Origin: Halomontanus rarus
GTDB taxonomy: Archaea > Halobacteriota > Halobacteria > Halobacteriales > Natrialbaceae
Length of the DNA: 64,000 nt
Reading direction: 5' to 3' (one strand)
NCBI RefSeq assembly: GCF_029338335.1
Contig: NZ_CP119797.1
The first letter of the stretch is position 1. Each line of letters starts with the position of its first letter. Positions 16,798 to 25,878 of the stretch are shown here, one piece after another. The notes beneath the pieces are model-generated. The model saw nothing but the letters and a program-made list of their open reading frames with translations, did no database searches and had not been told where the DNA came from. The position numbers were made by a program, and so were the translations under genes.

Positions 16798-17345
16798 CGT
16801 TTCGTTGTCTGCGACGTGTTCGTACACCGTTCGGGATGGCCCGCCCGCCCCAGAAAAAACAGGAGGAGTACGAGGCCCCCGATTCGAAGGAGCGCGCCGT
16901 CGTACGGGAGCAGCGTCAGTCCGCCGGCGAACCCCAGAAAGCCCACGAGGCCAGCGCCACAGCTCGCACACCCCGACGCGAGGAGTCCGGGAAGAACCCC
17001 GGAGAGATCGGCCAGACTCGAGACGCCGACGATCCGCAGTTGTGCGACGGCGTTGACGACCGCGATACCCGATAGCAGGGCGTAGAACACGATGATCCCG
17101 AGCCCCGTCCAGCCGTCGGTCCGATAGATCGTCTCCGTGAGTGAGACGACGACGTAGTCGAACCAGTGGAGGCCGTCGCCGAGCATCTGGAGCGAGAACT
17201 CCGGCATCGTACTCAGGATCAGGAGGACGTACGTCGCGAGCGCTACGGCGACCAGCCCGACCGTCCCTCGCCACGTCTCGAACGGGTACGTTACCGCCGC
17301 GGAAAGGTTCGTCAGATGTTCACTGGTCGAGTCGCGCAGGCGCAT
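16794..17345 (-). CDS. Membrane protein with GCASCG motif, partner of the downstream CPIC protein
   Basis: The 183-residue protein has about four or five membrane segments. Residues 60-80 hold a less hydrophobic loop, and GCASCGAG (C126, C129) lies within a hydrophobic stretch. A further C174 is in the tail. It is translationally coupled to the second CxxC membrane protein by an ATGA overlap. The palindrome at 17387-17407 lies 41 bases upstream of its ATG and also upstream of the divergent DsbA-like gene, so the three are likely coregulated. No family could be named; a DsbB/VKOR-like redox or metal-transport function is possible. Confidence 0.6.
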   Translation of the reverse strand: MRLRDSTSEHLTNLSAAVTYPFETWRGTVGLVAVALATYVLLILSTMPEFSLQMLGDGLHWFDYVVVSLTETIYRTDGWTGLGIIVFYALLSGIAVVNAVAQLRIVGVSSLADLSGVLPGLLASGCASCGAGLVGFLGFAGGLTLLPYDGALLRIGGLVLLLFFLGRAGHPERCTNTSQTTKR

Positions 17346-17386
17346 TCGACTGAACCGATGCGGGGTTGACTGAAATTACCAACTCC

Positions 17387-17407
17387 GATTTGCTGGGTCA
17401 GAAAATC
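17387..17407. promoter_or_regulatory. Palindromic operator in the DsbA/membrane-protein divergent promoter
   Basis: Reads GATTTGCTG, GGT, CAGAAAATC in order, an almost perfect palindrome. It lies 41 bases from the leftward start (17345) and 48 from the rightward start (17456), so one site could control both. A second inverted repeat, TTACGG (17418-17423) and CCGTAA (17431-17436), follows on the DsbA side. Confidence 0.6.
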
Positions 17408-17455
17408 GGCGATTCCGTTACGGTACGGTGCCGTAAACGTACGCGAGAACAACGA

Positions 17456-18181
17456 ATGTCGCTCGATCAGCCAACCCGTCGCGCCGTTCTCACCGGGTCA
17501 GTCGCGGTTCTCGGTGGTGGGGCTTACTATCTCACACGATCCGACGGGGACAACGATCACGATCTCTCACCGACGTTACACTCGAGTGACGAGACCTCGG
17601 CCCTCGGCGTCGACCTGACCGGAAAACCGATCGTGGGATCGCCCGACGCATCGATCGAGATCTACTACTGGACGGACTTCCAGTGTCCGTTCTGCGAACA
17701 GTTCGAGCGGGACACGCTTCCCGAGCTCGTTCGAGACCACGTCGAGCCCGGGACGATTCGAATCGTGTTCGTTCCGTTGCCGTACTTCGGCTCGGACTCG
17801 ATGGCTGCCGCAGTCGCCTCGAGATGCGTGTGGGATCGGGTTCGCGACGCCGATCCGTCGGTGTACTGGGACTGGCATACGGCGATCTTCGAGGAACAGG
17901 GGGAGAAGAATTCGGGCTGGGCCTCGGCCGACAACCTCCTCGAGATCACACGCTCGGTCTCCGGCGTCGACGCCGACGCCCTCGAGGCGTGTCTCGACGA
18001 TCGATGGGCAGCATTCGAAGCCGACATCACGTCGGACGCGGAGCAAGCGCGGTCGTTCGGAATTTCGGGTACCCCTACGTTCGTCGTCTTCGATCCGGAT
18101 ACCGACACGGCCGGAACACTCGTCGGCGCTCAGCCGCCGGAACGGTTCGACGAGGCGCTCGAGCGGATCGAAGACGCTTGA
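17456..18181 (+). CDS. DsbA-like extracytoplasmic thioredoxin-fold protein
   Basis: The 241-residue protein has an N-terminal twin-arginine-type signal (TRRAVLTGSVAVLGGG) and then a DsbA/DSBA-oxidoreductase domain from about residue 55. The active site is FQCPFC (C77, C80), with a helical insertion (about 100-170) and the cis-proline SGTPTFVVF near 206. It should oxidise or isomerise disulfides, or act on copper or cytochrome proteins, outside the membrane. The two divergently transcribed CxxC membrane proteins could reoxidise it. The start ATG at 17456 gives the signal peptide directly. Confidence 0.9.
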   Translation: MSLDQPTRRAVLTGSVAVLGGGAYYLTRSDGDNDHDLSPTLHSSDETSALGVDLTGKPIVGSPDASIEIYYWTDFQCPFCEQFERDTLPELVRDHVEPGTIRIVFVPLPYFGSDSMAAAVASRCVWDRVRDADPSVYWDWHTAIFEEQGEKNSGWASADNLLEITRSVSGVDADALEACLDDRWAAFEADITSDAEQARSFGISGTPTFVVFDPDTDTAGTLVGAQPPERFDEALERIEDA

Positions 18182-18283
18182 CACAGCTCACGATTGATGG
18201 TCGACCGACACCGGACGGTAGCGTCGTCCGAGACGATGATCCCGCAGACGGCGGTTTCGTTTCCCAGCGACGGGACTATCCCC

Positions 18284-18319
18284 CGGGAGTTTAAAACCTC
18301 GTCCGGGGACTCCCGTTTT
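18284..18319 (+). terminator. Probable terminator after the DsbA-like gene region
   Basis: Arms CGGGAGT (18284-18290) and ACTCCCG (18309-18315) form a stem around 18 bases and are followed by TTTTC. It is about 100 bases past the DsbA-like stop. The rest of the 308-base gap 18182-18489 holds nothing I can support. Confidence 0.4.
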
Positions 18320-18489
18320 CCGTCGTCGTGGGGCGGTTCGCTCGTTGTCCACCACGGAACCCCACGGTAAGAGGAACATACTCGTCGAGTGACGGGCCGT
18401 GTTCCGCCGGTCCCGTTCCCGAGGTTGACGACGGCGAGTCCGTACGGAGCCGACGGCTACCGTAACGTAGAGCACGCTTCGGCGGGCGG

Positions 18490-18816
18490 TCACTCGATTC
18501 GAGGGTCGAATCGGAGAGGACACGACTCGACGCAGTTCGTGTCCGGATTGTAGTCTATGACGCCGTACTCGGCGAGCATCGGGAGGTGAACGTGGTGAAG
18601 CGTGAGTGCTACGCGCGTCACGGTCTCCTCGTCGACCGCACCTGTGCCGTCTTCCCGCGCCGCGATCCCGGTCGCTAACTCGGTGAGGTCGACGGGAACG
18701 TTCTGCCCTGTGAGCACGTCGAGAGTCATTCTGCGCCGCTTTTCTGCGAGTAATCGATAGCGATCACTCGTGGTCAGTTCGTCCGCACCGGGAATGTCGT
18801 GTATAGAGTGGGTCAT
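18490..18816 (-). CDS. DUF7344-like winged-helix protein
   Basis: From ATG at 18814-18816 the protein has 108 residues. The sequence SDRYRLLAEKRRRMTLDVL, a middle helix pair with LHHVHLPMLAEYGVIDY and an acidic character match the small haloarchaeal winged-helix proteins now called DUF7344. These are presumed transcription regulators. A TATATA element near 18849-18854 lies about 35 bases upstream. The C-terminal CVESCPLRF holds a CxxxC pair that may be metal or redox sensitive. Confidence 0.75.
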   Translation of the reverse strand: MTHSIHDIPGADELTTSDRYRLLAEKRRRMTLDVLTGQNVPVDLTELATGIAAREDGTGAVDEETVTRVALTLHHVHLPMLAEYGVIDYNPDTNCVESCPLRFDPRIE

Positions 18817-19012
18817 GGACGTATTCCGGTTAACCGCCGTAGGCCTCGTATATACCACTCAGAATACGATCGTTCGTAAGACCACAGTAAACGTACGTAG
18901 GTAATTTTCGGACGACAATCAGACAACTCGTGGAGTACGATGCCTCTGGCTCGGTCGCTGACCCCGATCGGCAGGGCTACGTCGCCGAACCGACTCCGCC
19001 GGCGGAGGGTTA

Positions 19013-21787
19013 ATGGGCTTCCGTCGCGAGTATCCCGTGATGACGTCCCAATCGTTGACTGAGGCCCTCCGGGAGACGCTCGCGCTCTTCGACGAATCCG
19101 GGGCCCCGCGGACGACGAACGAACTGGCGGACAGTCTCGATCTCGGTCGACGGAGCACGTACGAGCGGCTGGAACGACTCGTCGAACGCGGCGAACTCGA
19201 AACCAAGAGCGTCGGGGCGAGCGCCCGGGTGTGGTGGCGGCCTCCATCGTCGGCGATCGACGGTCGTTCACCCGACGCGGGAGACTGGCCGACTGAAGCC
19301 GAGTCCTTGCTCGCCGAGGCCCTCGACAGCACCGATATCGGTGTGTTCGTCCTCGACGAAGCGTTCGACATCACGTGGATCAACGAAACGGCCGGGCGGT
19401 ACTTCGATCTCGACCGCGAGCGCGTTCTCGGGCAGAACAAACGTCGCCTCGTCGAAACTGATATCGCTTCCGTGGTCGACGACGGGACCTCGTTCGTCGA
19501 CACCGTTCTGGCGACCTACGACGACAATACGTACGCCGAACGGTTCGAGTGTCGCGTGACGGCGGGGGACGAACGCGAACCGCGCTGGCTCGAGCACCGC
19601 AGCAAACCGATCGAGACCGGGGCGTACGCCGGTGGGCGGATCGAACTCTACCACGACGTCACCGAGCGCAAGCAACTCGAGTCGCGTGAACGAGAACTCG
19701 AACAGTACGAAACGATCGTCGAGACTGTCGCCGACGGCATTTACGCGGTCGATGACGAGGCCCGGTTCGTCGTGGTCAACGACGGCTTCTGTGAACTGAC
19801 GGGATACGACCGCGAGGAACTTCTCGGAGCGCACGCGACGACCGTCCACGACGACGAGATCACGACGCGGGCCGAATCGTTGGCCGAGGAAATCGCGACG
19901 AGCGAGCGGGACGTCGCGACTATCGAGCTCGACTTGCACACGAAACGCGGAGCGAACGTTCCGTGTGAGAGCAGACTGGCTCCGTTCCCGTTGGGCGACG
20001 CTGACGGGCGCTGTGGCGTAGTTCGCGACGTTTCCGACCACATCGAGCGCGAGCGGATGCTCAGACAACGGATCCGACAGCAGGAGGTGGTTGCGGAACT
20101 CGGTCAGCGGGCGCTCGAGAGCCACGACGTGGACGAACTGCTGGCCGACGCGTCCGAGCTGGTACCCCAAACGCTCGAGACCGATTACTGTAAGATCTTG
20201 TGTCTCGGTCGGACCGCTGACGAGCTTCTGGTGCGCCAGGGTACCGGCTGGGACGTGGACGTCGTCGGGAAGGCGACCGTTTCAGCCGTCGAAGACGACT
20301 CGCAGGCGGCCTACACGCTGGCGTCTGAGGGTCCGGTTCTGGTTGACGACCTCGATTCGGAGTCGCGATTCAGCGGCCCCGATCTGTTGACCGACCACGA
20401 TGTCACGAGCGGCATCAGCGTCGTCATCGGCCCCGCCGAGGAGCCCTGGGGTGTCCTCGGGATCCACGACACCGATCGTCGAGCGTTCTCCGAGTACGAC
20501 GTCACCTTCGTCCAGTCAGTGGCGAACGTTCTCGCGACCGCCATCGACCGGCACGAAGACGAACGGAAACTGAAGCGCCAGCACGAACAACTCGCCGCGA
20601 TCAACAACCTCAACGACGTCGTCCGCAACATCACCGACGAAGTCATCGATCGGTCGACGCGCGAGGAGATCGAGCGGGTCGTCTGCGAGCACCTCGCCGC
20701 GACGGATTCGTATCTGTTCGCGTGGATCGGCGACGTCGATGTCGCCGATCAGACGGTGAACGTTCGAACCGAGGCCGGCGTGCAAGGATATCTCGACGGG
20801 ATCACGATCACCGTCGATCCGGACGACGAGCGAAGCAGTGGGCCGACGGGCAGGGCCATCCGGGAACGCGAGACCCAGACTACGCAGGATATCCACGCCG
20901 ATTCCCGACACGACCCCTGGCGGAGCCACGTCGAGGAGTACGGATTTCGGTCGTCGGCCGCGATCCCGATTGTCCACGAGGAGACCGTCTACGGCGTATT
21001 GAACGTCTACGCCGAACGGCCGAAGGCGTTCGAGGACCGAGAGCGTGCCGTAGTCAGTCAACTGGGAGAGGTGATCGGTCACGCCATCGCCGCGACAGAG
21101 CGCAAGCGAGCGCTGATGAGCGACGACGTCGTCGAACTCCAGTTTCGCATTCGGAACGTGTTCGACGAACTTACCGTCGGCGTTCCGCCGACCGGTACGA
21201 TCACCCTCGACCACATGGTTCCCGTCGCAAACGACGACTACCTCGTCTACGGGAGCGCGACCGCGGACGCGATCGACGGTCTGGAGGCCCTCGTCGAAAC
21301 GCTTCCACACTGGAAAGACGTGACGCTCCGAAACGACGATGCAGAGACGAGTTTCGAACTTCAGCTCTCCGAGCCGCCGGTACTGTCGACGGTCGCTTCG
21401 TTCGGCGGATCCGTCGAACACGCCATCATCGAAGATGGCGACTATCAGATGACACTTCACGCGGCGCCGGGCGCGGAAGTCCGACAAATCGTCGACATCG
21501 TACAGGACGCGTACCCCGCGGCGGAACTGCTGAAACAGCGGCAACTCGAGCGGCGAAATGACGCGGCCGACCGCGTCCGCCACGCGCTGACGGCGGACCT
21601 CACCGCCCGCCAGCAGTCGACTCTCGAGGCCGCGTATCACGCGGGGTACTACGAGTGGCCACGCGCCGCGTCGGGTGAAGACGTTGCCAGATCGCTCGAC
21701 GTCGCCCCGCCCACGTTCCATCAGCACCTTCGAAAGGCTCAGCGAAAGGTGTTCGACTCGCTGTTGGTGAGCGAGACGCTGAGTTAG
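19013..21787 (+). CDS. Bat-like multi-sensor transcription regulator (HTH-PAS-PAS-GAF-GAF-HTH_10)
   Basis: The 924-residue protein begins with a winged helix (about 12-72). A PAS domain (about 98-225) and a second PAS with GYDREELLG (about 232-345) follow. Then come two GAF domains (about 355-500, and 525-695 with PIVHEETVYGVLNVYAE), a Bat-type domain (about 700-860) and a C-terminal HTH_10 (GYYEWPRAASGEDVARSLDV, about 875-920). This is the architecture of bacterioopsin-activator-like proteins that sense oxygen, light or redox and act directly on DNA. No kinase domain is present. An ATG at 19040 would trim nine residues and is an equally good start. It could control the stress genes nearby. 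Confidence 0.9.
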   Translation: MGFRREYPVMTSQSLTEALRETLALFDESGAPRTTNELADSLDLGRRSTYERLERLVERGELETKSVGASARVWWRPPSSAIDGRSPDAGDWPTEAESLLAEALDSTDIGVFVLDEAFDITWINETAGRYFDLDRERVLGQNKRRLVETDIASVVDDGTSFVDTVLATYDDNTYAERFECRVTAGDEREPRWLEHRSKPIETGAYAGGRIELYHDVTERKQLESRERELEQYETIVETVADGIYAVDDEARFVVVNDGFCELTGYDREELLGAHATTVHDDEITTRAESLAEEIATSERDVATIELDLHTKRGANVPCESRLAPFPLGDADGRCGVVRDVSDHIERERMLRQRIRQQEVVAELGQRALESHDVDELLADASELVPQTLETDYCKILCLGRTADELLVRQGTGWDVDVVGKATVSAVEDDSQAAYTLASEGPVLVDDLDSESRFSGPDLLTDHDVTSGISVVIGPAEEPWGVLGIHDTDRRAFSEYDVTFVQSVANVLATAIDRHEDERKLKRQHEQLAAINNLNDVVRNITDEVIDRSTREEIERVVCEHLAATDSYLFAWIGDVDVADQTVNVRTEAGVQGYLDGITITVDPDDERSSGPTGRAIRERETQTTQDIHADSRHDPWRSHVEEYGFRSSAAIPIVHEETVYGVLNVYAERPKAFEDRERAVVSQLGEVIGHAIAATERKRALMSDDVVELQFRIRNVFDELTVGVPPTGTITLDHMVPVANDDYLVYGSATADAIDGLEALVETLPHWKDVTLRNDDAETSFELQLSEPPVLSTVASFGGSVEHAIIEDGDYQMTLHAAPGAEVRQIVDIVQDAYPAAELLKQRQLERRNDAADRVRHALTADLTARQQSTLEAAYHAGYYEWPRAASGEDVARSLDVAPPTFHQHLRKAQRKVFDSLLVSETLS

Positions 21788-22206
21788 GCGACGAGCGGAC
21801 GACACTCGTCTCTTCGATGGCCTGTGGCGCGGTTGCTCCCCGTTTCCCCGCTGACCACCGTGACCGAACTCCGCCGGAGACGGGCGTCGGTACCGCCGCG
21901 GAGAGACTCCGACGGCGGCTCCCCGTCCGACGATGACCATCGTAGTCCCAATCGGGGGGAGACCACCGGCGGCGACACGGCCGAGTGATTCGAGGGACAC
22001 CTGAATCAGTCCGATTGACCACCGCCGGAGTAGAAACTCGAGTATCGACGCCGTTGAGACACCGGCCGGCGCGACCGACGCCGCCCCGATCCGTCGACGG
22101 GGACGAGGACGAAATCGAACACGTGATCCGTCCGATCGACGTGTGCCTCTCGCTATCCGCCGGTCCGGTGCGCACCTCTATAGGGATTCGACTGGAAAGT
22201 TCAGTC
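21788..22206. other. 419-base region before the P2A ATPase
   Basis: There is no supported gene. A short plus-strand open stretch (about 21824-21987) ends in a low-complexity S/D/G/R-rich tail and may be a decayed C-terminus. A TATA-like TCTATAGGG near 22171-22179 sits about 30 bases before the GTG at 22207. Confidence 0.4.
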
Positions 22207-24777
22207 GTGTCCGAAGGTCCACACGAATTGTCGGCCGAACGCGTAGTAGACGCTCTCGAGTCGCGATCCGACGGGCTGACGCACGACGAAGTCCGGCGAC
22301 GGCTCGAGGAACACGGCGAGAACGACATCGTTCAGGGCGGCGGGCGCTCGCCGGTCGACATCTTCGTCGCGCAGTTCGACAGCGTCCTCATCTGGGTCCT
22401 GTTGGCCGCGGCCGTCCTCTCGATCTGGGCCGGCCACGCCGTCGACGCGATCCTGATCGCGATCATCGTCGTCGCCAACGGCGTCTTTGGATTCGTCCAG
22501 GACTATCGGGCCGAGCGGAGCCTCGAGTCGCTGCGCGAACTGGCCGCGCCGACGGCCACGGTTCGACGGGATGGCGAGACCCGCGAGATAGACGCGATAG
22601 AGCTCGTTCCCGGCGACGTCGTCGTCCTCCGCGGGGGCGACGTCGTCCCCGCCGACGGCCGGTTACTCGAGACGACCGATCTCGAGGTCGACGAGGCGGC
22701 GCTGACCGGCGAGAGCGTCCCGGTCTCGAAATCGACGGCGCCGGTCGCGTCGGAGACCCCGCTCGCGGAGCGGGAGAGCATGGTCTACAAGGGGACGAGC
22801 GTCACCCGCGGCAAGGGTATCGCGGTCGTTACGGGGACGGGAATGGAGACCGAAGTCGGCGAAATCGCTCGGGAACTCGCCGCGACCGAGGAAACGCGGA
22901 CGCCGCTACAGGACGAACTCGACGAATTAGGACGGAACCTCGGAATCGGCGTCCTCGTCCTCTCTTCGCTGGTCGTACCGCTGTTGCTCTTTCGCGGGAC
23001 GGCCGCGATTCCGGCCGCTCTGACCGCGGTGTCACTGGCCGTCGCCGCGATCCCGGAGGGGCTGCCGGCCGTGGTCACGCTCACGCTCGCGCTGGGCGTC
23101 CGCCAGATGGCCGAGGAGAACGCGCTCGTGCGTCGGCTTCCGGCGGTCGAGGCGCTGGGCGCGGTCGACGTCGTCTGTACCGACAAGACGGGCACGCTGA
23201 CGAAGGGGCAGATGACCGTCAGCAGACTCTGGGTGAACGACACCGTCGTCGACGTTGACTCGAGCGGGGCTGGCGCGAACGAACGCACCGAACGCGAGGA
23301 ACTGCTCCTGCGGATCGGCGCGCTCTGTAACGATTCGACGCTCGAGGACGGCGATCCGACCGAGCAGGCGCTGCTCGAGGTCGCCGGCCGTCACGGAATC
23401 GACGTCGAGACGCTCCGATCCGAGAACCCGCGGAGTGGTGAGGTCCCGTTTTCATCCGAACGCAAGTGGATGGGGACCGTCCACGGCGACGTCGGGTACG
23501 TCAAGGGCGCGCCGGAGGTCGTCGTTTCGAACTGCGATCGAGTTCTGACCGCCGGCGGTCCGAAACCCCTGACCGGTGACCGTCGCGATCGGATCGAGAC
23601 GACGGTCGAGGAGTTCGGCGACGACGCGCTTCGCCTCCTCGCGATGGCGTACCGAGAGGAACCGCTCGACTCCGACGACCTCGCGGACGGGCTGACGTTC
23701 GTGGGATTGACCGGCATGATCGATCCGCCCCGCGAGGAGGTCGCCGACGCGATCGCCGTGACCAAGCGCGCGGGGATCGGCGTGAAGATGGTGACCGGCG
23801 ACAACGTTCGGACCGCACGGGCGATCGCCGACTCGCTGGGGATCGGTACCGCCGTGCTCGAGGGCGGGGAGATCGAACGGATGGACGACGAGACGCTCCG
23901 GGATCGGGTCGCGTCCGTCGACGTCTTCGCCCGGACGTCACCGGAACACAAGGTTCGGATCCTGCAAGCGTTACAAAAGCGGGGGAACGACGTCGCGATG
24001 ACCGGCGACGGCGTCAACGACGCGCCGGCGCTAAAAAACGCCGACGTCGGTGTGGCGATGGGGATTCGCGGGACGGACGTCGCCAGACAGGCGTCGGACA
24101 TCGTCCTGCTGGACGACGACTACGCGACGATCGAGCGCGCAGTCGAGCGCGGGCGGGCGATCTTCGACAACATCTGGAAGTTCGTCGCCTACCTCCTGAG
24201 CGCGAACGTCGCCGAGGTGGCGCTCGTCTTTCTCGCCTCGCTGTACGGGTACCTCATTCTGCCCGCCGTGCAGTTGCTGTGGATAAACCTGTTGACCGAC
24301 GGTTTGCCGGCGCTGGCGCTGGGAGCCGATCCCGAGAGCGGCGACGTGATGGATCGACCGCCGCGCGATCCCGATCGAGGGATCATCGGCCGACCGATGC
24401 TCGGGTTGATCGCCGGCATCGGCGCCGTCACCACGGTCGTCACGCTCGCGCTCACGTTCTACACGCTCGAGGGTGCTGCCGAGGTCACGGCGTACGCGAT
24501 GACGATGGTGTTTACGGCGTTCGTCTTCCTCGAGTTCGTGAAGCTCTACGTCATCCGCTGGCTGCGCGAGACGCCGACGCTGTCGAACCCGTGGCTCACG
24601 GCCGCCGTCGCGGCGTCGATCGTCCTCCAGCTCGCGGTGCTCTATACGCCGCTCAATCGGTACTTCGGGACCGTTCCGCTCGAACCGTCCGACTGGGGAG
24701 TCATCGGCGTCGTGCTCGCAGTCTGTTTGCCCGCCTACGTCGCTATCGCATCGCTCGTCCGACGAATCGAACGGTGA
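22207..24777 (+). CDS. P2A-type cation-transporting ATPase (Ca2+/Mn2+-like)
   Basis: The 856-residue protein starts at GTG 22207 with the N-terminal cation-ATPase domain (LTHDEVRRRLEEHGEND). It has the actuator LTGES near 165, AAIPEGLPAVV near 281 in M4, phosphoacceptor D326 in CTDKTGTLTKG, the nucleotide-domain KGAPE, and hinge MTGDGVNDAPAL near 598. A C-terminal cation_ATPase_C region has LLWINLLTDGLPALALG. No heavy-metal N-domain or CPC is present, so this is not a copper pump. PEGL and the C-terminal helices fit the calcium/manganese P2A group, which also includes mycobacterial CtpF. DUF211 and VIT-like genes follow closely. Confidence 0.9.
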   Translation: MSEGPHELSAERVVDALESRSDGLTHDEVRRRLEEHGENDIVQGGGRSPVDIFVAQFDSVLIWVLLAAAVLSIWAGHAVDAILIAIIVVANGVFGFVQDYRAERSLESLRELAAPTATVRRDGETREIDAIELVPGDVVVLRGGDVVPADGRLLETTDLEVDEAALTGESVPVSKSTAPVASETPLAERESMVYKGTSVTRGKGIAVVTGTGMETEVGEIARELAATEETRTPLQDELDELGRNLGIGVLVLSSLVVPLLLFRGTAAIPAALTAVSLAVAAIPEGLPAVVTLTLALGVRQMAEENALVRRLPAVEALGAVDVVCTDKTGTLTKGQMTVSRLWVNDTVVDVDSSGAGANERTEREELLLRIGALCNDSTLEDGDPTEQALLEVAGRHGIDVETLRSENPRSGEVPFSSERKWMGTVHGDVGYVKGAPEVVVSNCDRVLTAGGPKPLTGDRRDRIETTVEEFGDDALRLLAMAYREEPLDSDDLADGLTFVGLTGMIDPPREEVADAIAVTKRAGIGVKMVTGDNVRTARAIADSLGIGTAVLEGGEIERMDDETLRDRVASVDVFARTSPEHKVRILQALQKRGNDVAMTGDGVNDAPALKNADVGVAMGIRGTDVARQASDIVLLDDDYATIERAVERGRAIFDNIWKFVAYLLSANVAEVALVFLASLYGYLILPAVQLLWINLLTDGLPALALGADPESGDVMDRPPRDPDRGIIGRPMLGLIAGIGAVTTVVTLALTFYTLEGAAEVTAYAMTMVFTAFVFLEFVKLYVIRWLRETPTLSNPWLTAAVAASIVLQLAVLYTPLNRYFGTVPLEPSDWGVIGVVLAVCLPAYVAIASLVRRIER

Positions 24778-24822
24778 ACTCGTCCCCTGCCACTAAGGGC
24801 GTCGAAAGCGACCGTACACATC

Positions 24823-25116
24823 ATGACCGCCGCAATCAAACGGCTCGTACTCGACGTCATGAAGCCACAGGAGCCGAATATCCTCGAATTCGCTGACACG
24901 GCGGCCAACTGCGCGGGCGTCGCCGGCGTCAACGTCGTCCTGGTCGAGACCGACCGCGAGGTCCAGAATCTCAAGCTCACGATCGAAGGCGAGGATATCG
25001 ACGCGAGCGCCCTCGAGGAGGCGATCACCGATCTCGGCGGGACGGTTCACTCGATCGACCAGGTCGTCTGCGGCGAGCGCCTCGTCGAACAAACCGGAAC
25101 GCCCCAGGATCGGTGA
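24823..25116 (+). CDS. DUF211 family protein
   Basis: The 97-residue protein has the family's conserved opening IKRLVLDVMKPQEPNILEFA and a ferredoxin-like alternation of strands and helices up to GGTVHSIDQVVCGERL. DUF211 proteins are common in haloarchaea and methanogens; some are reported to bind calcium, which would fit the P2A ATPase 45 bases upstream, though that link is inference. The gene ends four bases before the VIT-like gene, so the three form an apparent operon. Confidence 0.9.
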   Translation: MTAAIKRLVLDVMKPQEPNILEFADTAANCAGVAGVNVVLVETDREVQNLKLTIEGEDIDASALEEAITDLGGTVHSIDQVVCGERLVEQTGTPQDR

Positions 25117-25120
25117 GCCG

Positions 25121-25720
25121 GTGAGTGACGTGACTTCGCTTCGCGACCGTCTCGATTCCGTTCGCGAACTCCTCGAGGACGAGGAGGTCAGATCCATCTC
25201 GCGGCGGTACTTCATCTCAAACGGGTTCGACGGGACGCTGACGAGCATCGGCGTCGTCGTCGGCGCCTACCTGTCGGGCATTGCCGACGGCCTCACCGTG
25301 ATCACGATCGGTCTCGGGGCTGCCGTCGGGCTGGGAACGTCCGGCGTCTGGAGCGTCTGGGAGATCGAGCGCGCCGAGAAACAGGCCGAACTGCTGGAAC
25401 TCGAGCGAGCGATGCTGACCGGTCTCGAGGGCACGGCGGTCCAACAGCGGCGGGCGGGCGCTCGCAAGATCAACGCGGTCGCGAGCGGAATCGGCCCGCT
25501 CATCGGAATCCTCCTGCCGCTAGTTCCCTTTCTCGCACAGGGCGCCGCCGTCACCATGCTCGAGGCGACGCTGCTCGCCGTCGCCGTCGGCGTCACCGTA
25601 CTGTTCACGTTCGGCGCGTATCTCGGCTCGATTTCGAAACAGAACTGGATCGTCGCCGGCGTCAGGATGGGGCTCGCGGGAATCGTCGTCGCGATTCTGA
25701 ATCTGTTCTTGCCCGGATGA
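25121..25720 (+). CDS. VIT1/CCC1-like membrane protein
   Basis: The 199-residue protein starts with GTG at 25121. It has about five membrane helices and the family signature ISNGFDGTLTSIGVVVGAYLSG near 33. VIT1/CCC1 proteins move Fe2+ or Mn2+. The long glutamate-rich metal-binding insert of plant VIT1 is absent; only a short charged helix (IERAEKQAELLELERAM) lies between helices two and three. Linkage to the P2A ATPase and DUF211 suggests joint divalent-cation homeostasis. Confidence 0.8.
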   Translation: MSDVTSLRDRLDSVRELLEDEEVRSISRRYFISNGFDGTLTSIGVVVGAYLSGIADGLTVITIGLGAAVGLGTSGVWSVWEIERAEKQAELLELERAMLTGLEGTAVQQRRAGARKINAVASGIGPLIGILLPLVPFLAQGAAVTMLEATLLAVAVGVTVLFTFGAYLGSISKQNWIVAGVRMGLAGIVVAILNLFLPG

Positions 25721-25878
25721 CTCGTGAACTCGAGAGACCCCGCGCTCTCGTGCGGGAGTTTCGACCGGAAATCGAAGCGCCATTCGGCGAAACCGCGGTC
25801 GTCCAGCTACGCGGCGAACGCGGTACCGGCTCGTACGGTTCTGTGAGCGCCGTGAATCCGTCGGCAGCACCGGTACCG

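Noticed and set aside
21824..21987. Plus-strand stretch ending in an S/D/G/R-rich tail
   Set aside because: It looks like low-complexity or decayed sequence; start and promoter are not supported.
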